From CAYSRJ01 sp964525675 (lineage in GTDB: Bacteria; Spirochaetota; B62-G9; DRHN01): a stretch of 48,983 nt of DNA. The stretch lies in NCBI GenBank assembly GCA_964525675.1, contig CAZGJW010000005.1, positions 1 to 48,983 of the forward strand, in the 5' to 3' direction. The notes beneath the pieces are model-generated. The model was not told where the DNA came from, did no database searches, and was given only the letters and a program-made list of their open reading frames with translations. A program made the translations under genes and the position numbers. Of the stretch, positions 16,977 through 26,030 are shown in pieces; positions within the stretch are counted from its first letter, which is position 1; each line of letters opens with the position of its first letter.

Positions 16977-18370
16977 ATGAATCAGGCACACCTAGAATCG
17001 GACTTCTTCCCCTTATGCTCGAGATGTACAAAGAGTTTCTGCCGGAGATGCAGGCGCGGCAGTCTGTCTTTATCAGGGAAATTGCGGATCGGACCGGTGA
17101 TTTTGCCGAGGTGACAACTGCATCGATCTGCACGAACAGGGGTGAGGTTAAATCTGCAATTACGGGATTTGAGGCAGAAAAGGCAGATGTCATATTGGTG
17201 GTTTTCGTCTCCTATGCCACGAGCATTTCGGTGCTTGTTCCGCTCCTCGAGACGAACATCCCCATTGTTTTGTTTAGCACGACGCCGAAAAGCTCCATGG
17301 CCGGGGGGATGAGCATGGACGATATCATGCTCAACCACGGAATACACGGGTACATGGACCTTGCAAACGTGCTCAGACGAAACAGGCGCTGGTTTCAGTT
17401 TGTGAGCGGTAGAAAAGACGATACCAATGCGTTTAATGAAATAGGAACCTGGGCGCGTGCTGCGCGGGCAAAGAGCATGCTGAAGCAGTCGATCATCGGT
17501 ATTGCAGGTTACACCTTTGACGGGATGGGTGATTTCGGCATTGACACCACATACCTTCATGCGCGGCTTGGGCCCGAGGTGCGGCATATCCCTCTCAATA
17601 CACTGGCTGAGTATATCAAGGGTGTGGGTGATGATGAGGTCACCAAAGAGATTTCGGGAGACAAAAAGAAATACGAAATAGATCCCGGCGTAACGTCTGA
17701 TATACACGTGGAATCCAACCGTGTATACCTGGGGCTTAAAAAAGTGGTAGATGAGTTAGGGATAAACGCGTTTACAATGCATTTCCAGGGCATTCTTGAA
17801 AACCCGGACATACGAACGCTCCCATTTCTTGCCGTTTCGAAGCTGCAGGAGGATGGACTCGTGTATTCGGGAGAGGGGGATTTTCTCGGCGCAACCGCCG
17901 GGCTGATGCTCCGGTACCTGTGCGGAAATACCGTTTTCACCGAGACCTTCTGCCCCGATTTTGACGGCGGGAGAATAGTGATGGGGCATATGGGAGAGTC
18001 GAATCCTGCATTCGGAGTGAAGACGTTTCTTCGAAGGAAGAAATTCGTGTTTGGTGAGGCGCTAGACCCGGTTATCGCTGATACGCATATGAAGCCGCAG
18101 CGAGTTACGGTTTTGAATCTCGGAATCCTTGAGGATAATCAATTTCAGATGATCGTATACGGCGGCGAGGTATGCGAGAAGATACCCGGGTCTGACGATA
18201 TCGACATGCCCTATTTTCACTTCAAACCCGACATGGAGCTTCCGGCGTTACTGACGGAGTATGGACTTGCAGGTGGAACTCATCATATTGCAATGACGAG
18301 CGGTGATCGGCAGGATGATATACTGAAATTAGCGGAGATGCTCCAAATCAATTCGGTTGTTTTGATGTGA
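16973..18370 (+). CDS. L-fucose/L-arabinose isomerase-like protein
   Basis: A 465-residue member of the same COG2407-like group as the proteins at 4509, 26904 and 48471. It opens RIGLLPLMLEMYKEF. ADVILVVFVSYATSISVLVP is the second strand-helix unit, and IGIAGYTFDGMGDFGIDTTY marks the start of the middle domain. Near the end, AGGTHHIAMTSGD matches the C-terminal site of the 26904 copy (APSHHHTGAYG). It probably converts an aldose to a ketose before phosphorylation by the kinase 16 nt downstream. ATG overlaps the amidohydrolase stop, and AAAGGAG at 16959-16965 supports the start. Confidence 0.85.
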   Translation: MNESGTPRIGLLPLMLEMYKEFLPEMQARQSVFIREIADRTGDFAEVTTASICTNRGEVKSAITGFEAEKADVILVVFVSYATSISVLVPLLETNIPIVLFSTTPKSSMAGGMSMDDIMLNHGIHGYMDLANVLRRNRRWFQFVSGRKDDTNAFNEIGTWARAARAKSMLKQSIIGIAGYTFDGMGDFGIDTTYLHARLGPEVRHIPLNTLAEYIKGVGDDEVTKEISGDKKKYEIDPGVTSDIHVESNRVYLGLKKVVDELGINAFTMHFQGILENPDIRTLPFLAVSKLQEDGLVYSGEGDFLGATAGLMLRYLCGNTVFTETFCPDFDGGRIVMGHMGESNPAFGVKTFLRRKKFVFGEALDPVIADTHMKPQRVTVLNLGILEDNQFQMIVYGGEVCEKIPGSDDIDMPYFHFKPDMELPALLTEYGLAGGTHHIAMTSGDRQDDILKLAEMLQINSVVLM

Positions 18371-18386
18371 GACAAAGGACTGCACC

Positions 18387-19850
18387 ATGAAATACCTGCT
18401 TGGAATCGATGTGGGAACAGCGGGAACGAAGACCGCTCTTTTTTCCGAGAAGGGCGACATGGTGGATCTTTCGGACAGGGAGTATGGACTGTCATACCCA
18501 GATGAAGGATGGGTGGAGCAGAACCCCGATGACTGGTGGCGGGCACTTGTTGATACGGTTCGGGAGGTAACCACACGTAACAAATGCGGAAAGGATGTTG
18601 CGGCATTGAGCCTCTCCACGCAGGGAGGAGCTCTTGTGCTGCTCGATGCGGAATTTAACGCCGTATATCCCGCAGTAAGCTGGCTTGACGCCCGTGCCGA
18701 AGAAACCGCGGACAAACTGCTTCGGCGGATAAATCGGGAAGAACTGTACAGGATGTCGGGGTGGCCCATCACCGGGGGGCTCAACCTCCCCGTTGTTTTC
18801 TGGTTCAGGGAAAAACGTCCTGAATTGTACCGGAAGGCACGGTTTTTTGCCTCCACGATTGATTATATCAACTATCTGCTCACCGGCAGGTTCGCGATAG
18901 ACTATACCAATCTTGCGCTTACCATGTTTCTCGACCTGGAAAAAAGGGGTTGGTCGGCAAAGGGCCTATCCGTTACCGGGCTTACCGGGGATAGCGTACC
19001 TGAGATAGTGCCGTCGGGTCAGGTGCTGGGAAAGCTTACCCCCGAAGCGTCTCGAACCCTTGGACTCGGGGGAGATGTGACCGTTGTTTCGGGAGCGCAC
19101 GACCAGTACTGCGCGAGCATCGGTGCCGGAGCAGTTGCTGTTGGCGACTGCGTGCTCTCCTGCGGAACTGCATGGGTTTTACTTGCCACCTGTGACAGGC
19201 TTTATTTCGATAAAAAGAGCCTTGGCAGCCAGGGCATTACTCAGGCGGTTTTCCCGGGTATACATCCCGCGCCCGGCAGGTTCGGCCTTATGACATCCGT
19301 GCCCTTCGGCGGCAACTCACTTAAATGGTTCAGGGATGTGATGCGGCCAGGACACTCATTTGAGAAGCTGGATGAAGCAGCGGCAAGAGCGGACCCCGGT
19401 TCGGATGGCCTCTTCTTCGTGCCGGTTTCGAGCTCCCGTTCCGGAAAAGGCGCGTTTATGGGAATCGACGGGGTGCATGGGGAGGCACATTTCCTGCGTG
19501 CCATCATGGAAGGCGTTTCTTATGTCAATAAACGGCATCTGGCGATGATCCGGCATGCCGGTGTGCAGGTTGAAAAGCTGGTTATGATCGGCGGCGGGTC
19601 GAAGAGCAGGGTATGGCCGCAGATAGTTGCCGACACCTGTGATATTCAGGTGGTGCTACCGCGTATAGCGGAGGCTGCCTGCGCAGGGGCGGCGGTGCTT
19701 GCCGGAGTAGGAAGCGGGCTGTTTAGCTCTGTTGAAGAGGCGAGCGTAAAAATCGCGGGAGTGAAATCTATTATTAAGCCGGTTAATGATACTGTCAGGT
19801 TGTATACAGATCGGTACAAACGGTTCGTCGAGTATCTTGGCTGTGCATGA
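18387..19850 (+). CDS. FGGY-family carbohydrate kinase (xylulokinase-like)
   Basis: A 487-residue sugar kinase. The ATP phosphate loop GIDVGTAGTKTALF spans residues 6-19. LSLSTQGGALVLLD is near 74-87. SGAHDQYCASIGAG puts the catalytic base at D239. VMIGGGSKSRVWPQIVAD near the C-terminus contacts ATP. It resembles xylulokinase and fuculokinase equally, so the substrate is left open. Next to an isomerase-like gene and with the aldolase three genes upstream, it gives the isomerase-kinase-aldolase set of a classical pathway. GAAAACCTGCA-type spacing is poor, but ACAAAGGA at 18372-18379 serves ATG 18387. It is more GC-rich than cluster D genes. Confidence 0.92.
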   Translation: MKYLLGIDVGTAGTKTALFSEKGDMVDLSDREYGLSYPDEGWVEQNPDDWWRALVDTVREVTTRNKCGKDVAALSLSTQGGALVLLDAEFNAVYPAVSWLDARAEETADKLLRRINREELYRMSGWPITGGLNLPVVFWFREKRPELYRKARFFASTIDYINYLLTGRFAIDYTNLALTMFLDLEKRGWSAKGLSVTGLTGDSVPEIVPSGQVLGKLTPEASRTLGLGGDVTVVSGAHDQYCASIGAGAVAVGDCVLSCGTAWVLLATCDRLYFDKKSLGSQGITQAVFPGIHPAPGRFGLMTSVPFGGNSLKWFRDVMRPGHSFEKLDEAAARADPGSDGLFFVPVSSSRSGKGAFMGIDGVHGEAHFLRAIMEGVSYVNKRHLAMIRHAGVQVEKLVMIGGGSKSRVWPQIVADTCDIQVVLPRIAEAACAGAAVLAGVGSGLFSSVEEASVKIAGVKSIIKPVNDTVRLYTDRYKRFVEYLGCA

Positions 19851-19930
19851 GGTCATTGAGCAGGTTTCGTATCGGGATCCTATAACATCCGTATGCTTGT
19901 TACGGTACCCGTGCCTGCGTGAAAAGGTGT

Positions 19931-19941
19931 GAAAGGGGGTG
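19931..19941 (+). promoter_or_regulatory. extended Shine-Dalgarno-like leader element (cluster B binding protein)
   Basis: GAAAGGGGGTG differs from the elements at 5987 and 44882 by one A-to-G change, which still pairs with the 16S 3' end through a G-U wobble. It lies 86 nt before ATG 20017, which has its own TAAGGAGG at 20003-20010. Confidence 0.45.
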
Positions 19942-20016
19942 ATAAAGGCCAAAAAAAGAATAAAAAAAGTACAATGAGGACGCATCACAAAAACTATAAA
20001 CTTAAGGAGGAATGTT

Positions 20017-21405
20017 ATGAGACATTCGAGATTTACCGCTGCATCAAAAGTGTTGCTTGTGCTCCTCTCGCTGATGCTTTTCTTTGTCCTGTTTGCAGGC
20101 AAAGAAAAAGAGGGCGCAGGAGTGGAGGCTGTTGGAGTAACCGAGCCGGCTACAAAAGTAACGATTGACTTCTGGCATCAGGACTGGCCCGGCGGAATAA
20201 ACTGGATGACCGCGTATGTGAAGAAATTCAATGCAAAACATGCAAATATCACGGTAAACCTGATTCCTGTTGCCTTCGATGAGCTCTTCGCAAAACTCAT
20301 TCCATCGGTAGCGCAGGGCAATGAACCTGCCCTTATGTTTGGGTACAGTGACTGGGTATATGGCAAAGACGTGTCGAAGCTATTTATGCCAATAACGCCG
20401 ACACTCTTCAGTATGGATGAGTTCAAGAAGATCATCTATCCGGCTGCAATGATTGGAGTTGTCGGCTCCGACGGAGAAGCACACGGCCTGCCCGTTGCAA
20501 CAGGCGCGAACGCCTTCGGTTTTGTCTATCACAAGGACCTTTTCAAAAAGGCTGGAATAGACCCCGCCAGTATCAAATCCTGGGACAACCTGAAGGCGGC
20601 GACCAAGAAGCTCACGGTGTATAATTCAGACGGCTCGATCAAGCGTAGCGGGATTCTGTTCTCATACACCGAATCTGCAAACACCCTGCTCGACATGATT
20701 CAGATGCAGGGAGCGCGTGATAAGCTGCTCAATCCCCAGACCCATGAGTGGAACTTCAACATACCTGAAGCGAAAAAGGCCATGGAAACCTTCAAATGGT
20801 TTGTCGACAACAAGGTGTACGACCCGCATTCAGGCGATCCCTTCACTGCGTTTCCGAACAAGTTAGGCGCCATGCTTCTTATCGGGCCGTGGGATGTCGG
20901 CGCTTCAATGACCGACTTTCCTGAGCTCGACGTCGGTTATATCCTCATGCCGCCTTTCCCCAAATCGAGCAACAAGCTCGTTCTGGGATCGGTAATCAGC
21001 TACTTCGATCTGTTTGTTTCAAAGCGGCTCAAGGGTGATGAGAGAAATGCCGCGATGATGTTTATCAAAGACCTGATGACACAGCCGCAGGAGTATTTTG
21101 ATATCGCGTTTTATCAGAAACCTCCGTTCTGGGTTGGAGCCGTATGCAACCAGAACTATATCGCTGAGCTGGAGAGCAGACCTGCGGATAAGATGAATGA
21201 GTTCAGCAAGACCGCACTTACTGCAACGAAGGTTGGACTGCCTGCGGTAAATACACTTGACACGAAGATTCCGGAGCCTATACTTATCAGACAGTCGATC
21301 TATCCTGAGATGGAAAGTGTGTTCCTCGGGAAGAAATCGATTGATGAGATGTTACAGTATCTCACAGACTATCTTACAGGCCAGGAAAAGCAGCTAGCCG
21401 AGTAG
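20017..21405 (+). CDS. extracellular solute-binding protein, family 1 (sugar ABC transporter)
   Basis: A 462-residue family-1 solute-binding protein. Residues 1-28 form a signal peptide with a long hydrophobic core (VLLVLLSLMLFFVLFAG), followed by KEKEGAG, a variant of the spirochaete style seen in the other two. The mature protein begins TIDFWHQDWPGGINWMTAYV, and FGFVYHKDLFKKAGIDP is a typical family signature. Members bind oligosaccharides or other small solutes. Its partners are the two MalFG-type permeases at 21517 and 22518. A strong TAAGGAGG precedes ATG 20017. A hairpin at 21442-21470 follows the stop. The upstream 166-nt gap may hold a separate promoter (TTGAGC at 19856, TATAAC at 19881, 19-nt spacing), which is weak. 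Confidence 0.92.
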   Translation: MRHSRFTAASKVLLVLLSLMLFFVLFAGKEKEGAGVEAVGVTEPATKVTIDFWHQDWPGGINWMTAYVKKFNAKHANITVNLIPVAFDELFAKLIPSVAQGNEPALMFGYSDWVYGKDVSKLFMPITPTLFSMDEFKKIIYPAAMIGVVGSDGEAHGLPVATGANAFGFVYHKDLFKKAGIDPASIKSWDNLKAATKKLTVYNSDGSIKRSGILFSYTESANTLLDMIQMQGARDKLLNPQTHEWNFNIPEAKKAMETFKWFVDNKVYDPHSGDPFTAFPNKLGAMLLIGPWDVGASMTDFPELDVGYILMPPFPKSSNKLVLGSVISYFDLFVSKRLKGDERNAAMMFIKDLMTQPQEYFDIAFYQKPPFWVGAVCNQNYIAELESRPADKMNEFSKTALTATKVGLPAVNTLDTKIPEPILIRQSIYPEMESVFLGKKSIDEMLQYLTDYLTGQEKQLAE

Positions 21406-21441
21406 TCTGAAGGAATAGAATCGTATCAGTTTGCAGAACGC

Positions 21442-21470
21442 CACTCCGCAGGCCGACAGCCTGCGGAGTG
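21442..21470 (+). terminator. intercistronic hairpin after the cluster B binding protein
   Basis: A perfect 12-bp GC-rich stem, CACTCCGCAGGC (21442-21453) with GCCTGCGGAGTG (21459-21470), closes a 5-nt CGACA loop. No T-run follows. It probably protects the upstream mRNA or attenuates the permease genes. Confidence 0.8.
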
Positions 21471-21516
21471 CAGCCTGCATATGAGAAGTAGAATTCAGAT
21501 CAGGGGGTCTTTTGAA

Positions 21517-22431
21517 ATGGGAGGGAAAACGGGGACGGAGAAAGGAAAGAGCCCTTTTAATCTGTTTATACTGATAGTCGCGCTGTCTGTCTTGATATAC
21601 TACGCGCTTGTCGGTGTGTGGCCTTTTCTGTACAATATCTTTCTCAGTTTCAGGAGAACCGATCTTATTACCGTCAATAAATTCGTTGGGTTCAAGAATT
21701 ACGTATACATGGTGCATGATCCTGTTTTCTGGAAATCCCTATGGCATAATTTTTACTACCTCGGTGTAATGGTATCGACCGGTATATTTACATCACTTAT
21801 TTTCGCAGCTCTTATCTATAAAACAAAAGGAATCATGCGCAAGGTGTACACGGCGATGTTCTTCGCGCCTGTCGTCACATCGATGGTTGCAATTTCACTG
21901 GTATGGGTGCTGCTCTATTTCCCGAAAATCGGCCTGTTTGCAATTGTTCTGTCGAAGCTGTTCGGTATCGACCCCAACCGCCTGACTTTTCTGCAGAATA
22001 CCTCTACAGCGCTGCTCTGTATTATTGTTATGGATGTCTGGAGGGATACCGGTATCCGCACCGTTATTTTTCTAGCGGGGATGGATGAAATCCCCGATTC
22101 ACTGTATGAATCGGCAAGAATCGACGGCGCCTCGCAGATACGACAGTTTTTTAGGATAACGATTCCTCTGCTGACACCGCAGCTCGTCTTCATTGCGGCA
22201 ATCTACTCGATCAATGCCATACGGGTATACGTGCAGGTGTACATGATGACCGGCAGCCCGCCGGGTGGACCTGCCAATTCGACCATGGTACTAACCCTCC
22301 ACATGTACCTGTCTGCATTCTACGGAAACAGGTTCGGGTATGGGGCGACCATCTCCATGGTCATGTTCGTTATTCTGTTCGGTCTCGTGCTGCTCGAGAT
22401 CAAGGCATTCCAGCAGAAGTGGGAGTACTGA
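21517..22431 (+). CDS. ABC transporter permease (MalF/UgpA type)
   Basis: A 304-residue membrane protein with about six hydrophobic segments. The first is LFILIVALSVLIYYALVGVW near residue 20. The ATPase-docking EAA loop reads ESARIDGASQIRQFF near residues 206-220. It pairs with the permease at 22518 to import the solute brought by the 20017 protein. ATG 21517 is preferred, because AGGGGG about 9 nt upstream serves it; the in-frame ATG 21481 lies directly after the hairpin with no ribosome site. No ATPase gene is present in this cluster. Confidence 0.9.
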   Translation: MGGKTGTEKGKSPFNLFILIVALSVLIYYALVGVWPFLYNIFLSFRRTDLITVNKFVGFKNYVYMVHDPVFWKSLWHNFYYLGVMVSTGIFTSLIFAALIYKTKGIMRKVYTAMFFAPVVTSMVAISLVWVLLYFPKIGLFAIVLSKLFGIDPNRLTFLQNTSTALLCIIVMDVWRDTGIRTVIFLAGMDEIPDSLYESARIDGASQIRQFFRITIPLLTPQLVFIAAIYSINAIRVYVQVYMMTGSPPGGPANSTMVLTLHMYLSAFYGNRFGYGATISMVMFVILFGLVLLEIKAFQQKWEY

Positions 22432-22517
22432 AATGATGAATTTTGGTTTTATCTCTCGAGAAGCCGGTTCAATCCTGGAAGCAATCCGCCCGACTGGGCT
22501 GGATGAAGGAGAGTGAC

Positions 22518-23372
22518 ATGACAAAACCGAATCGATTAAACCGGTACAGGACAACAAAGTTTATGTCGAAGTTTTTCCTTCACCTGATCCTCCTAAGTTT
22601 CGGCATCATGATGATTTTCCCGATGATCTGGATGGTGTTTTCCTCATTCAAGCCGTCTCTCGAAGTGATAAGCGTTGAGTTTCACCTGCTCCCGCGGACC
22701 TGGACAATGCGTAATTACGTAAAGGTGTTCAACGAGCTCAGTATGGGAAGAGGGTATATCAACAGCATTATATTCTCGACCGCTGTCACATTTTTCGTCC
22801 TGCTCTCCGCGACAGCATCGGGGTATATCTTTTCGAAACTGAAATTCAGGGGCAGGGACGCGCTGTTCTTCCTGGTGCTTGCGAGTGTTATGATACCGCC
22901 TCAGATTGTGCTGATCCCGCTCTACATTTTAATGAACAAGTTCGGATGGATCGACAGCTATCAGGGTTTGATCTTCCCCTTTATCATGAACGCGTTCGGC
23001 ATATTTCTAATGCGGCAGTTCATGTACGGTATACCGAATGACCTCATCGAGGCTGCCCGTATCGACGGGGCCTCGGATTTCAGGATCTATTTCTCGGTTG
23101 TCATACCACTGGTGCGTTCATCAATTGCCGTGCTTGGCATACTCATATTCTTATGGACATGGGATGAGTTTTTATGGCCTCTTGTTATTGTCAACCGGAA
23201 TGAGCTAAAAACTCTGCCACTCCTGCTCGCTCACTTTACCATGGCCGAAGGGCAGTTTCCCGGGGAGTCAATGGCCGCATCCACTCTGGTAATCGGCCCG
23301 GTTCTTCTTATCTACGCCTTTTTCCAGCGGCACTTTGTCAAGGGCATGAGCATGACCGGTCTGAAAGGGTAG
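22518..23372 (+). CDS. ABC transporter permease (MalG/UgpE type)
   Basis: A 284-residue permease of the carbohydrate CUT1 class. A basic N-terminus precedes LHLILLSFGIMMIFPMIWMV, and the MVFSSFKPSLEV stretch is characteristic of MalG relatives. The EAA loop is EAARIDGASDFRIYF at about 178-192. The family-typical end FQRHFVKGMSMTGLKG is intact. ATG 22518 fits GAAGGAGAG at 22505-22513; the longer in-frame start at 22443 has no ribosome site. It ends 7 nt before the URO-D gene, so that gene is part of the same transcript. Confidence 0.9.
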   Translation: MTKPNRLNRYRTTKFMSKFFLHLILLSFGIMMIFPMIWMVFSSFKPSLEVISVEFHLLPRTWTMRNYVKVFNELSMGRGYINSIIFSTAVTFFVLLSATASGYIFSKLKFRGRDALFFLVLASVMIPPQIVLIPLYILMNKFGWIDSYQGLIFPFIMNAFGIFLMRQFMYGIPNDLIEAARIDGASDFRIYFSVVIPLVRSSIAVLGILIFLWTWDEFLWPLVIVNRNELKTLPLLLAHFTMAEGQFPGESMAASTLVIGPVLLIYAFFQRHFVKGMSMTGLKG

Positions 23373-23379
23373 CGTTTAG

Positions 23380-24666
23380 GTGCGTATAAAAAGTGATATC
23401 GGAGCATTGCTCAAACAGTATGAACGGTTATATCAAAAGAATGAAACCCGCATTCATGCCTCTTTGAAACGGGTGACTGATGCACTCCACCTTCGATCCA
23501 TAGACAGAGTGCCGGTTCTCCAGATGAGCCAGACCGTGCTTTATCCAAGGCACGAGGTATTTTTTTCCAGGGAGAAAAATCTCATCTTCCAGCTCGCCAA
23601 TATTAATCTCACACTCGAACACGATACTGATTATGTTCCCTATCTCGACCCCTTCGAGGGGGTTACCGTGCTTTCAGAGGCCTTCGGTTGCAGTGTAGAG
23701 GTTCCTTTTAATGGTGATCCCTGGATAAAAAACCCGCTGATTCGGAAAAACCAGGAGGATGCCTACTCTCTGAAAAAACCTGAATTGAAGAACGATGTAT
23801 ATATCAGAACCCTCGAAACGTTGAAATACTTTGAAGAAAAATCAGGTGGGATGCTGCGGGTCGGCGCAACCGATCCGCAGGGTCCGCTCGACGTCGCCTC
23901 CCTTATATGGAACAACCAGGATTTTTTACAGGCGTGTGTGCTCAACAAGAAAGAAGCGCATTACATACTGGACCTGGTTACAGAGGCTTTTATCGAGTTT
24001 TATTCCATGCAGTACGAATCGCTGAAAAAACCCGCCTATCCGGTTCACAGTTTTCCGCTCGTCGATTCCAGTGACGGTATATCCATATCCGATGATGAGG
24101 CGATTCTCCTATCACCGGCGCTGTATGAAGAATTCGGCCTACCCTACCTGAACAGAATTTCGGATGCTTTCGGAGGATTGTACTACCACTGCTGCGGTGA
24201 TTTCGGTTTTATTCTCGATCAGATCCTCAAAATAAGGGGTTTGCGGGCGATTAACGGGCACCTGAGCCCGGCGGAGCTGAGGCCGGAGTATATATCCAAA
24301 ATTATCAAAAGCGGTGTCGGGTTGTTCCTGGGTATCAGTGACCGGGAGATAGGATGGGAGGCAGATTCATGGGGCTGGAATGATGAAAAAAAGATGTATG
24401 ACAGCTACTACATCCCCTCAGCGATGAACGGCTCGCAGGGAAAGGGCATCGTGCTCGTGGGATACGGGAGCTATTTCGGGTATTTCGATACGCCCTCCAT
24501 GGGTCGTGAAGATGAGAAGAAGGATGCGCTGCTCGTTGGGGCCAGCGGCCATACAATACACAGGGGACCTCTGGTTGATATTTCCATTGAAGAAAAAAAC
24601 GCCGAATTCAAGCATATACTGGAAATCATTGACCGGGAATCGAAGCGCATGGAAATGGAAAATTAA
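23380..24666 (+). CDS. URO-D/MtaA-superfamily protein, third copy
   Basis: A 428-residue URO-D-family protein, longer than its relatives because of an N-terminal extension of about 35 residues (IGALLKQYERLYQKNETRIH). The core opens VTDALHLRSIDRVPVLQM. The metal-site segment is YYHCCGDFGF, with the H-x-C pair of MtaA-like zinc methyltransferases. I see no clear match for the later Cys of those enzymes. It is likely cytosolic. It begins 7 nt after the permease stop using GTG 23380, with AAAGGG at 23363-23368 somewhat far upstream. Its place at the end of a sugar transport and breakdown operon is shared with cluster C. The role is inferred, not shown. Confidence 0.75.
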   Translation: MRIKSDIGALLKQYERLYQKNETRIHASLKRVTDALHLRSIDRVPVLQMSQTVLYPRHEVFFSREKNLIFQLANINLTLEHDTDYVPYLDPFEGVTVLSEAFGCSVEVPFNGDPWIKNPLIRKNQEDAYSLKKPELKNDVYIRTLETLKYFEEKSGGMLRVGATDPQGPLDVASLIWNNQDFLQACVLNKKEAHYILDLVTEAFIEFYSMQYESLKKPAYPVHSFPLVDSSDGISISDDEAILLSPALYEEFGLPYLNRISDAFGGLYYHCCGDFGFILDQILKIRGLRAINGHLSPAELRPEYISKIIKSGVGLFLGISDREIGWEADSWGWNDEKKMYDSYYIPSAMNGSQGKGIVLVGYGSYFGYFDTPSMGREDEKKDALLVGASGHTIHRGPLVDISIEEKNAEFKHILEIIDRESKRMEMEN

Positions 24667-24800
24667 ATGCACGTTAACCGTATCACATCATTTATTTCTA
24701 ACGTACATTGGTCCAGTGAATCCTGAATTGTAGTGCTTTGTAATTTTCAATTTGATTGCATTAATCAGATATGCATATACATATATACATTTAATTTATC

Positions 24801-25976
24801 TTAATAGCTTCCGTACTTCAGTCCTGTCTCTACAAAGGCCTTAACATTGTCGATCGGTGTATCGTACTCGAGGTAATCAGCCGTTTGGAGAATGAAACGC
24901 CCTCCGGGCTTGCCGATTTCAATTGTTTCTTTTGTCACCCGCCTTACATCATCAATCGTTCCCTTTTTCAGCACGTTGACCTGATCGACGTTGCCCACGA
25001 TTGTGTACGCGGCGCCTGAGATTTTCTTCGCTTCACCAAGGTGTCCGTCTCCGAGCGGCGGCGGTGAAAAAGGCTCTATAACATCAGCCTCAAGTTTTTT
25101 ATATGAGTTTGCAAGTGCCATAATATCGCCGCAGTTGTGGTACAGGGGGATAACGCCGAGACCCTTTACATTGTCAACATACCTTTTCTCAAAGGGGAGA
25201 ACGTAGGTTTCGTAGTTTTTCGCACCAAGAAATCCGCCCGGGACGTTGCCCCCAAGGCAGAACAAATCGGTGCTTGCTTCGGCCAGCGCTTTGAGAAACG
25301 GCAAGGTTCGCTCAATGCAGAAGCGCAAGAGCTTTTCGTAAAAGGGGAAATCGGTGAGAAAGAGGCTGTATATATCGTTCAGTTCTATGAGGAGGGACGC
25401 ATGATTGAACGTAGCCCCGGGGACCCATACCGATACAATACCGTCTCCCCCGATGAAATCCTTTGTTTTTGTGATCAAAGTGCTTGCATGCGTTGGAAAA
25501 TCAGCCGGCATTGAAGGTTCGTATTTTATGATAATGTCGAGGTCCTTTTCAGTCTTGATGGGTTTTTTAGTGCATGCATACCAGAATGTCCCGGGTGCTT
25601 CTGATGATTCCGAGATGGTAAATTCCTGGTCAAGTGAGCCGAGCGGTGTGCGTATTTTCGATTTAATCAGTATGGAATGGGCGGATTCCATTTTTTTTGT
25701 TGTGACTTCCCAGTTTTCCGCCTGCTCCTCGATGTTCACACCGCCGTACACGATCCAATCGGGGTATATCCCGTGGAGAAGCCGTATAAAAAGGTCAACA
25801 CCGAGCTTCCGTTCCAGATCTACAAGTTTTCTTTTGCATTCAACCGGGTCTCTCAAGTCGAGGTCTGGAAAGATCTGTTTGAGAAAATTACCTTCATCGT
25901 GAATAAACAGGCACACAGGCACCCTGTCGGGCATCTCGCCTTTTATGGTTTTCAGGATTCTTTCCCTGGATTTCAT
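24801..25976 (-). CDS. URO-D/MtaA-superfamily protein, fourth copy
   Basis: A 391-residue URO-D-family barrel, last gene of the minus-strand cluster C. It opens MKSRERILKTIKGEMPDRVPVCLF, like the 9107 and 10360 proteins. The metal-site region is LYHNCGDIMA, giving an H-x-C pair. The later position reads FILQTADYLEYDTP, with no Cys. FCLGGNVPGGFLGAKNYETYVLPF resembles the substrate-face segment of the other copies. AGGGAG about 12 nt before the ATG is a modest ribosome site. It lies 54 nt downstream of the aldolase gene. Methyl transfer to or from a corrinoid is the family-based suggestion. Confidence 0.8.
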   Translation of the reverse strand: MKSRERILKTIKGEMPDRVPVCLFIHDEGNFLKQIFPDLDLRDPVECKRKLVDLERKLGVDLFIRLLHGIYPDWIVYGGVNIEEQAENWEVTTKKMESAHSILIKSKIRTPLGSLDQEFTISESSEAPGTFWYACTKKPIKTEKDLDIIIKYEPSMPADFPTHASTLITKTKDFIGGDGIVSVWVPGATFNHASLLIELNDIYSLFLTDFPFYEKLLRFCIERTLPFLKALAEASTDLFCLGGNVPGGFLGAKNYETYVLPFEKRYVDNVKGLGVIPLYHNCGDIMALANSYKKLEADVIEPFSPPPLGDGHLGEAKKISGAAYTIVGNVDQVNVLKKGTIDDVRRVTKETIEIGKPGGRFILQTADYLEYDTPIDNVKAFVETGLKYGSY

Positions 25977-26030
25977 TCCGTGTCCATTCTCCCTGTTACG
26001 TATGCCAGAGCGGTTTCTGGCCGTACGAAA

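Noticed and set aside
24667..24800. Terminator between the convergent clusters B and C
   Set aside because: The 134-nt gap has no stem longer than a few base pairs followed by a T-run.
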